Source: Bretschneidera sinensis
Taxonomy: Eukaryota > Streptophyta > Magnoliopsida > Brassicales > Akaniaceae
Assembly (NCBI GenBank): GCA_023935145.1
Contig: CM043698.1
Span: forward strand, 67,702,501 to 67,766,500
Length of the DNA stretch: 64,000 bases
Direction: 5' to 3'
This document shows, piece by piece, positions 56,727 through 64,000 of this stretch. The notes beneath the pieces are model-generated. The model was not told where the DNA came from. It was given only the letters and a program-made list of their open reading frames with translations, and made no database searches. The number at the start of each line of letters is the position of its first letter. Within the stretch, counting starts at the first letter, position 1. The translations under genes and the position numbers were made by a program.

Positions 56727-57588
56727 TATCAAAACGATCTCGTAAGCAATGACGTAAATACTGACATAGACACTAATTATTTATAAAAATATGTTTTTTT
56801 TTAAATCTACTTAATTTCAAATTCAAAATATTTGTATATTTTATCTCTAACCAATAAAATTATTTAATCTCAAATTCAAAACTAATTAAGTATTTACTCA
56901 TCAAAATGCTTATAATATATTAACTTGTGGATAAAATAAATTTATTTATGTTTCTGCTTTTTATATCTATTTTATTATTTTCTTAATTATCTATTAATTA
57001 AAATTTTATCCATCTAGTTCAATTTTTCCTAACTCTCTTCAAAGTTTAAATTTTAAATATTAAAAAATTTTACTGCACATATAATCCTCATTTCTTTGTT
57101 GTCTTTTTCTCTCCATCTTTTTACATTTTCTGTATATATATGTCACCAAATTTTTTTTCGTTTCCTTTATCTAACTTTACTCCACTTAGTAGAAATTATT
57201 GGTATGTTATTATATTTTACTTAAATCTTTCTATGTTTTACCAAAGAATAATTTCTCTAACTTTTTGCATTTGTCTCCATATTCTTTTTGTTTTTCGTTT
57301 TTCCAATCTCTTGCTTTCCTTAGTGGGCATATTGGGAAGTATGTACTATTATATTTTACTTAAAGAAATTCTAATATTTTAATAAATTGTATATTATATT
57401 CATGCATTTACTGTATATTATATTATAATTTTTTTACTTTTTTACAATGAGGAGTGCTTGGGTTAGGCGTCGAAAACGTCTTGGACGATGCCTCAAATTT
57501 CTTCTCCTTTTTTCTGCATCAAGGTTGTATTGGCCGAAGAATCTTCAAAAATTAGTTTGGTATATATATATATATGCTGCTCAACTAT
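56558..57588 (+). repeat. CT/TA-bearing dispersed repeat, copy 2 (1031 bp)
   Basis: Homologous to 31197-32046, with the same start (AATAAGGGTATTTTGG) and end (TGCTGCTCAACTAT). It contains (CTAT)n at about 56621-56643, (CT)n at 56644-56693 and (TA)n at 56693-56722. It holds about 180 bp absent from copy 1. It directly precedes the pararetrovirus leader. Confidence 0.8.
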
Positions 57589-57759
57589 GCAGAAATAATT
57601 TGAAAATAATTATTTTCTAAAAAATATTAAATTCAGCGGGTATTCTATACGATGTACAAAAAATTTATAACATTTAAGATGAAGTAAGATAAGTTCGAAT
57701 ATTGAAATTTATTACTGTTTACTATAATTATTGTTATTGTTTTCGATCCTGCTTACATT

Positions 57760-57775
57760 TGGTATCAAAGCCATG
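57760..57775 (+). promoter_or_regulatory. V minus-strand primer binding site (tRNA-iMet-like)
   Basis: TGGTATCAAAGCCATG matches the complement of plant initiator Met tRNA 3' end with one mismatch (A for G at position 9). In caulimovirids this marks the start of minus-strand DNA and position 1 of the genome. It lies 217 bases before the movement-protein ATG. Confidence 0.8.
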
Positions 57776-57991
57776 CTGTTCTCTTAGATTGTCTTGTTCA
57801 TACTCTTTCTGGTGTTGCTGTTATTTCATATCTATTATTCTACGGTGTCTGATTTTTGTGTAAGGCCGTTAGTCAGTCCACGTAAATCCGTTGGTCAGCC
57901 CAGTGTTAGGGTGGTCCCGATAGGTGGTCCCAGCAGGAAATCTTCACTGTTTAACATCTTCGTGTTTTGTCTACAGTAACATTAATAGATT
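57776..57991 (+). other. V leader before movement protein
   Basis: About 215 bases with one short open frame (57794-57979, hydrophobic start, no known relative that I recognise). Leaders with short upstream frames are usual in this family; nothing more can be supported. Confidence 0.45.
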
Positions 57992-58840
57992 ATGAATAGA
58001 CTTTTTAGGAGACGCCGGCAAGGCGATGATTCGTCTGTGTCCGGTTGAAACACATCATCCCCTCCAAGGTATGATAATCAATTAGATGATCATATGAGTC
58101 AAAATGCCAATAGCCCCATGAACAGTCAAGAAGTCAATATTGCCAAGATTGAGCAAGATCTGCTCAACTGGCATATACCCAAGCAAAATATAAATAGAAT
58201 ATATCAAATAGGAACATTTGATTTCAAAACTATTATTCAATTAAGACAATAGAACAAACTTATTCCATCAAAAAATGAAAATGAGAGTATTAAATTACTT
58301 TCTTTACCAGCAATCCAAAAACACAAACAAGAAGGATTTAGATACTTATACTTAGGACTAGTCCAAGTAGCTATCAAACCTTTATATCGATTAGGTATAG
58401 ATACTCCTGTAATGATGATGCTTAGAGATGCAAGGCATCTTAACTTTTCGAATTCATTATTATCGTTAATACAATCAAATTTACATAATGGACCAGTTTA
58501 TTTCAACTGTTATCCAAATTTCACCATAGACTTGCATGATCCTAATATTCTTGACATATTAACTTTAGACATCCAATTAAAAGGTCTAGACATCAAAACT
58601 GGAACCAAAAATTTAATATTGATATTTAAGGTCTTTTACAAAGTCATGACAACTAAAGTTAATCCCAAAGCTCTTCTTCAAACCAAGCCAGGAGAAACTT
58701 TATTATTAGAGGCAAAAACTTTTCATGCCAATACTATAACCCCCAAACTTTTGAAATGGGATCAAATTACAATCCCCGATTGTTGGAAATTTGATGAATT
58801 ATGCCCTCCAAGAAACATTGCTAATACCAATGTTTCCTAA
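57992..58840 (+). pseudogene. V movement protein (30K superfamily), broken
   Basis: ATG at 57992 opens with a basic stretch (MNRLFRRRRQGDD). In-frame stops are TGA 58046-58048 and TAG 58250-58252; the longest open part is 58412-58837. The 30K core includes FRYLYLGLVQVAIKPLYRLG, MLRDARHLNF, GPVYFNCYPNF and the central Asp region that follows. In active viruses this protein enlarges plasmodesmata for cell-to-cell movement. The frame ends at TAA 58838-58840, shortly before the solo LTR. The C-terminal portion appears after the LTR at about 60120-60210 in the same frame. Confidence 0.82.
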
Positions 58841-58875
58841 ATTGAAGAAAACTGAGATGGAAGTGTTGTTATTAG

Positions 58876-60115
58876 TGATGAGTCTTAAATATTGCATATT
58901 TTAGACCCTTAACTTATATTTGTTATGCTCTTAGTTAGTAGTATTTCACTTTATTTTACGTCTTTCTTGTGTTTTGTGTATTTTTACAGGTTTGCGGAGA
59001 AAATGAAGCATTTAAGGAGATGTGAAGCTTCTGGAGACATTGCGATCGATCGCACAAGATATGCGATCGAGTGCACCTGCCTATGAACGAGCGCATGGTC
59101 AACATCCCACATCGAAATATTTGAAGTTCAGTGCATCTGCGATCGATCGTAGCAGACATGCGATCGAGTGCACATGAGATCGTGCGCACAAGACATGCGA
59201 TCGATCATACCTGCGATCGAGCGCACACGGGCAGTATCCCACATCGAATCTGTAACCCATATTTCTCCAGGTCTTCCCCTATATAAACACCATATGGATT
59301 CATCATTCAATGTACAATTCCTGAGCCACTTTGGTGTTTACCGGTGGACGTCCGCTAGCATTCTGGTGGATCTCGAAGGCTTTGTCACCACGAGGGGAAG
59401 CGCTGCCCGTCAGCGAGTGGAATTTCTCCCATGTAAAGTTATTTATTTATTTCTTTACATTTAGTTGTTTTAGTTTAAATGTTTAGCACTTTTATTATGA
59501 ATTGTAGTTTCATAGTTATGAGTGGCGAAACTCTTCAGCTAAGGTTAAAGATGAAACCTCGCCGTTGTTTGGCGTAGTAGTTCAGATTTGTTTATACAAA
59601 TCTGACAATTTTTAGTATAAATGTTATGTCAATTATTTGAGTTAATCTTATAATTGATTGAGTTTAAATTGTCTGTTGGATATTCCTTGTGTTTCATCTG
59701 ATGGATACATTGAATGCTTTTCGATTAAATTGGATTTCCTTTGTGATTTGTTGAGAGCGGATACATTGGATGCTTTTGGTTTAGTTGGGATATTCTTTGT
59801 TTTTTGTCTTATAGTTGGATTCATGGAATGTTTTGATAGGCTATATTTTTAGAACATATATGCTTAACTTCGGTGGGGTGGATTTGAAAACCTTAGTGTT
59901 TTAATTATTAGTTTTTAAAAATCAATTTAGTTTAATTTTAATTTTAATTTCATTTACAAATTATCATCTAAAATTCGGAACTAGGTTAAGATAGAGTTAG
60001 TTTAGATTGAAAATATACTTTCACAATGCAATTCCCTGTGGATTCGATCTCGCACTTGCACAACGCTATACTGCAAACGACTCGTGCGCTTGCGAGTAAT
60101 TTAAAACTCACAACA
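58876..60115 (+). mobile_element. S3: solo LTR of the E2 family (1240 bp) inside V
   Basis: It begins TGATGAGTCTTAAATATTGC and ends AACTCACAACA, like the E2 LTRs. Perfect TSD ATTAG (58871-58875 and 60116-60120). TATA box at 59279-59288. The palindrome array is present but shorter and more mutated. LTR plus TSD is 1245 bp, a multiple of three. It differs from the E2 LTRs much more than they differ from each other, so it is an older insertion of the family. Confidence 0.95.
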
Positions 60116-60120
60116 ATTAG

Positions 60121-62357
60121 GTTTGCATCTAATACACCTCTTCATCCTCCTCGTATTTCCAGAATATCTAGTTCTAGAAAATTTAGATCTTCATCATATG
60201 AAGACCCCTAAATTATTCCCCCAAGGAATAGCTTTGACGTTTCTTCTTCTAGAAACTACTCTAAACCTTGTAGGAGTGAATTTTGATCCTACAATTCCCA
60301 AAAGCTTTTATACAGAAACTAATTCCTTCAAATCAGCTGTTGATCAATCTCAAATAGCGGAATCCTCCAAACAGGCTATAAGAGACCCTTCTTCTATTAA
60401 GTCTGATATGTATGTATACGATGAACTAAATGTCATCATGAGTTCAGATTTTGAGATTGACAAAATTAAACTGAAAAATGATTTCTTATCTGAAGCAAAT
60501 AAAGCAAAATTGGATTGGTTTATGGCAAACTTTTCTGAAGCATCAAGATCTCAAATTAGAGAAGAATGGTACAATCATATGAAAGAAATACAAAGTAATA
60601 TGTATTTCTTTGACTTCTTTGAAATATATACATTTAATAATAAATTTATAATCCTTTTACAAAAAATCATCCTGATTTTAAAAAAAGCCAAAGAAATAGA
60701 TGTTATCCAACAGTTAGAACAATTGTGGACAACAACTAGTAACCAAACATCTTTATCTGTACATCCCCCTTTACAAGAGATTACTGTCAAAATTCCCCAT
60801 TTACAAACTCAGATCATAGCCTCTCCCTTTAAACAAGGATCTGGCGCTGATGATCGAGAAGTTAAGTTTAAAGACATAAAGAATATTTACTCCCAAAACA
60901 ACTATACTAACCAAAACCTACATACTTTGTCTACTCAAGTAGAGTCCGTGTCTACTACCATAAACTCAATTGACCAAAAGATTAGTACACCAACTCCAAA
61001 AACTCCCGGGAGAGAATTCACTACGCCTATTCAAAAACCCATCACACCCCAACTGTCAAAACCAATTTTCACTCCACCCAATATTGACCGAGAAAATTTA
61101 ATAAGACTTAAAAATGATAACAATAAAGATTTATTACGAGAAATAGACGATAAATTAAAAGTATTAACAATGAATAACCAAATAAAAGGACTCTCAAATA
61201 ATATTAATATAATAGAACAAGATATTATCAATGAAATAAAAGATTCTGTTAATACTTCAAGACCCAGTGAGATTAACAAAATTTACAAAAGAAATTTTAG
61301 AAACGCACCACTACCATAAACTAGGAATTACTATCCAAGACCTACACCCCCTGATCTTCAATATGAAGATGCCCCTAATGATGCAAGATCAAAATATGAT
61401 GACAGTTCTATTTTTGAGTGGAATATTGATGGTCAAAGTGAACATCAAATATTGAATATCCTCCAAGAAATGACAATAGCAGCTACGGCATAAAAAACAA
61501 AACCTGATAATTCTGATAAGAAATTTGCTTACATCCTTACTGCCGGTTTCACTAGTGCATTAAGAGGATGGTGGGATAATTACTTATCAGATCAAGATCG
61601 TCATGACGTTCTTGAAACCGTAATTCAAACTTATATAACTCAAACATTTCAAGATCCTGAAACTGGGAATACAACTTCTAAGACTATACCAGTATACCAA
61701 GAAAATGCTGTTGAAACTCTCATATTTGCCATCACCAAACACTTCATAGGAGACCCAGAAAAATTTCGAGAAAGAAATTCAGAAATACTTTCAAATTTAC
61801 CTGTCAAACTTTACAAGACTTTAGATGGTATAGAGATGTTTTTCTTGCCAAATTCTTTACTAGAAAAGACTACAATAATTCATATTGGAAAGAAAGATTT
61901 ATATCTAGACTTCCGAAATTATTTGCAGAAAAAGTGAGAAGAAGGATAAGAGATCAGAATAATGGATCTATACCATATGATAACCTCACCTATGGTGATC
62001 TAATCAACTTTGTGAATAAAGAAGGATTAGCTATAAGCACCGATCTCAAATTAAAATAAAAAATAAAATCAGAAGTAAGCCAAAGCAGAAAAGAATTAGG
62101 ATCATTTTGTAGCCAATATGGCTATGAAACCCTAAGAGCTCCTTCTGCTATAAATAAAAAGAAAAGAAAATTTTTCAAGAAACGAAATTATAAAAAGTCT
62201 ACAAAGACTTTCCCTACATCAAAAAATTATAACAAAAAGCCTAGGAAGAATAAAACTCAAAACCCATCAAAAGCTTGCTTCAAGTGTGGAAGGCTTGGAC
62301 ATTGGGCAAAGAATTATAGAGTCAAACAAAAAATCAATGAATTAGATATCGAAGAGT
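60121..62357 (+). pseudogene. V coat-protein region with zinc knuckle, broken
   Basis: After the movement-protein tail and a short break near 60210, the main open part runs to 61316 (TAA 61317-61319) in one frame. It includes a coiled-coil-like stretch (STQVESVSTTINSIDQKIS) and continues past another TAA (61491-61493). The coat core has FTSALRGWWDNYLSDQ (about 61545-61595). A frameshift near 61795 moves to the final frame (FRWYRDVFLAKFF), a basic region (KKKRKFFKKRNYKK) and the RNA-binding knuckle CFKCGRLGHWAKNY at 62276-62317, whose last Cys is Tyr. Stops at 62057-62059. The protein would form the capsid. Confidence 0.78.
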
Positions 62358-63250
62358 CTATGAAACAAAAATTAACCAAGATCATGATAAATAACTCCCA
62401 ATCAGAAAACAAAGATTCATCTTCTGATAATGAGGAGGTCATTTATGCAATTCAAGAAAATACAGATTCTGAGGAGTCCATTGACTCACAATGTGATTGT
62501 GAAGATGGCCTCTGCTTTTGCAAATCTGTTAATATGATCACCTCGCAAAAAGAATTTCTTTTAGACATAATAGACAAAATGGATGACCTAGTAATAAAAA
62601 GAGATTATTTGATAAAATTAAGAGATCTTATCCATGAAGAAAATAAAACCAAAAAACCTGAGCCATATAGTCTTGAAAGAATTTTTGAAAAACGGTTCCA
62701 AAAGACCAAAGTAGCAACGACCCAAGATTTACAAACAGAAGTAAACTCGATAAAAGAACAAATCAAAGAGATTCAAAAGGATACTATTGAATTAAAAGCA
62801 AAAGTGGTCAATTTAGAAATTAATAACTTGAAAGAATCAATTACGGCACAAGTCAATAAAACCGAAGTTCCTGAAACTTCCGCTTGCCATAATCTAATCA
62901 ATATTAATGATGAATCCAAAGATGGTTTTGTTAATTCAATAGAAAGGATGCATTACCATAAATGGTACATCAAAATTTCTATTGTTATTAACAAAGAATA
63001 TCATTTCAACACCACAGCCCTTGTCGATTTCGGTGCTGACCAGAATTGCATCAAAGAAGGTCTTATACCTACAAAATATTATGAAAAAACCACTGAAAGG
63101 TTAAACACTGCTAGTGGTTCAAAATTAAATGTAGAATACAAAATTACAAATTCTTATATATGTAATGAAGGATATTGTTTAAAGGCTCATTTTGTTCTCA
63201 TAAAAAATATACATCAAAACATTATTTTGGGAACACTCTTCCTAACCTAG
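62358..63250 (+). pseudogene. V post-knuckle region and aspartic protease
   Basis: This open stretch (start at Met 62360, 296 aa) continues the coat frame without interruption, so it is part of the polyprotein and not a separate gene. It has an acidic serine-rich segment, a CDCEDGLCFC cluster (about 62492-62521), a helical coiled region (EVNSIKEQIKEIQKDTIELK), then the protease. The active-site Asp codon is at 63026-63028 in ALVDFGADQNCI, with Phe where the family has Thr or Ser. ILGTLFL near the end fits the second conserved block. It ends at TAG 63248-63250. Confidence 0.8.
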
Positions 63251-64000
63251 ATCTATCATTTCTATGTTAACCATCAAGGAATAGAAACTAATATTTTAGG
63301 ACAAAACTTATTCTTTCCATTCTTATAACCCGTTGACACCAGAGAATTAAATTTACTCCAGAATAATACTCTGTGCAAACAAATAAATTTAATACAGAGT
63401 AAAAAGGATCATATAAACTTCCTCAAAGAAGAAATAAATTATCAAAAAATCGAACAATAGATTCAACAATCACAAATCCAATCCCAGATTAAAGAACTTG
63501 AAGATTTATTCAAAAAAGAAATTTGTGGTGATCTTCCCAATGCCTTTTGGGAACGAAAAAGACATATAGTTTCTTTGCCATATAAACCAGGCTTTGATGA
63601 GAAGAATATTCCATCTTAGTCCAGACCTATACAGATGAATCAGGAATTATTAAAATATTGCCAAGAACAAATCAAAACCCTTTTGGGTAAAGGACTTATT
63701 AGACCTAACAAATCCCTCTGGAGCTGCTATGCCTTTTATGTTCAAAAACAAGCTGAACTCGAAAGAGGAGCTCCAAGACTCGTCATCAACTATAAACCAC
63801 TCAATAAAGTCCTACAATGGATTAGGTATCCAATACCTAATAAAAAGGATCTTATCAACAGATTACATTATGCAACTATATTTTCCAAATTTGATTTAAA
63901 ATCAGGATTTTGGCAAATACAAATAAATGAGAAAGATAAATACAAAACAGCTTTCAATGTCCCATTTGGTCATTACGGATGGAATGTAATGCCCTTTGGA
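63251..64000 (+). pseudogene. V reverse transcriptase, N-terminal part
   Basis: Same frame as the protease, interrupted by TAG 63248, a TAA near 63326, TAG near 63458 and TAG 63617-63619. Recognisable RT blocks are SLPYKPGFDEKNIPS, RPIQMNQELLKYC, LLGKGLIRPNKSLWSC, RLVINYKPLNK, YPIPNKKDL and FSKFDLKSGFWQIQI, with the first catalytic Asp in FDLKSG. The window ends just after NVMPFG, before the YxDD box. These blocks fit caulimovirid RT better than Ty3/gypsy RT. Confidence 0.85.

Larger units (their letters stand above)
57589..64000 (+). mobile_element. V: endogenous pararetrovirus (Caulimoviridae-like), decayed, runs off right edge
   Basis: The order is tRNA-iMet-type primer site, 30K movement protein, coat protein with zinc knuckle, aspartic protease and RT, matching caulimovirids with one long polyprotein (petuvirus-like order). 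There are no LTRs or flanking TSD, as expected for virus copies integrated without an integrase. The copy has many in-frame stops, at least two frame changes and an inserted solo LTR (58876-60115), so no functional protein can be made from it as it stands. RNase H and the genome end lie outside the window. The left limit is uncertain (57589-57760). Confidence 0.85.

Overview
This window is plant nuclear DNA, most likely from a eudicot, although the sequence does not identify the species. I found no convincing host gene, tRNA gene or rRNA gene. The recognisable coding material belongs to LTR retrotransposons (Athila-like and chromovirus Ty3/gypsy, and Ty1/copia), LINE fragments, and a decayed endogenous pararetrovirus of the Caulimoviridae type. 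Several insertions could be delimited to the base by target-site duplications (TSDs), so the order of events can be read.

Region 1 (1-30104) is a nested stack. The oldest layer is a minus-strand Athila-like element, called H here. Its gag, protease and RT start lie at 15612-10122, and its 5' LTR at 15804-16476 plus 29395-30104. Four insertions split it: E1, a plus-strand Athila-like element entering from the left edge with its 3' LTR at 8782-10121; two solo LTRs of the E1 family, S1 (10857-12207, plus) and S2 (12704-14075, minus); and a Tekay/Del-like chromovirus T (16477-29389, TSD AGAAC) inside H's LTR. T was in turn hit by a Ty1/copia element C (17858-24102, minus). The right flank of C does not match its left flank, and T's remaining 5' LTR, primer site and most of gag are missing there.

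Region 2 (30105-41517) is very AT-rich. It holds a CT/TA-bearing repeat (copy 1, 31197-32046), a 917-bp tandem duplication with a foldback in each copy (32742-34485), two minus-strand LINE fragments (37640-39170), and the 3' half of a Reina/Galadriel-like chromovirus with one LTR (39190-41517).

Region 3 (41518-56543) is a head-to-tail array of about six minus-strand LINE 3' tails. It is split by E2 (46311-55778, TSD CATCT), a young and nearly intact Athila-like element. Its gag-pro-pol frame is broken only by two in-frame stops and one frameshift.

Region 4 (56558-64000) holds copy 2 of the CT/TA repeat, followed by a pararetrovirus copy: a tRNA-iMet-like primer site, movement protein, coat protein with zinc knuckle, aspartic protease and RT, running off the right edge. 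It is inactivated by many stops and frameshifts, and interrupted by S3, a solo LTR of the E2 family (58876-60115, TSD ATTAG).

The most unusual observations are: the LINE-tail tandem array; arrays of CpG-rich palindromes in the U3 of two LTR families; a promoter-like block plus intron-like segment before the env-position gene of E1; repeated polypurine-tract copies inside E1 and E2; and the pararetrovirus with its dated solo-LTR scar.
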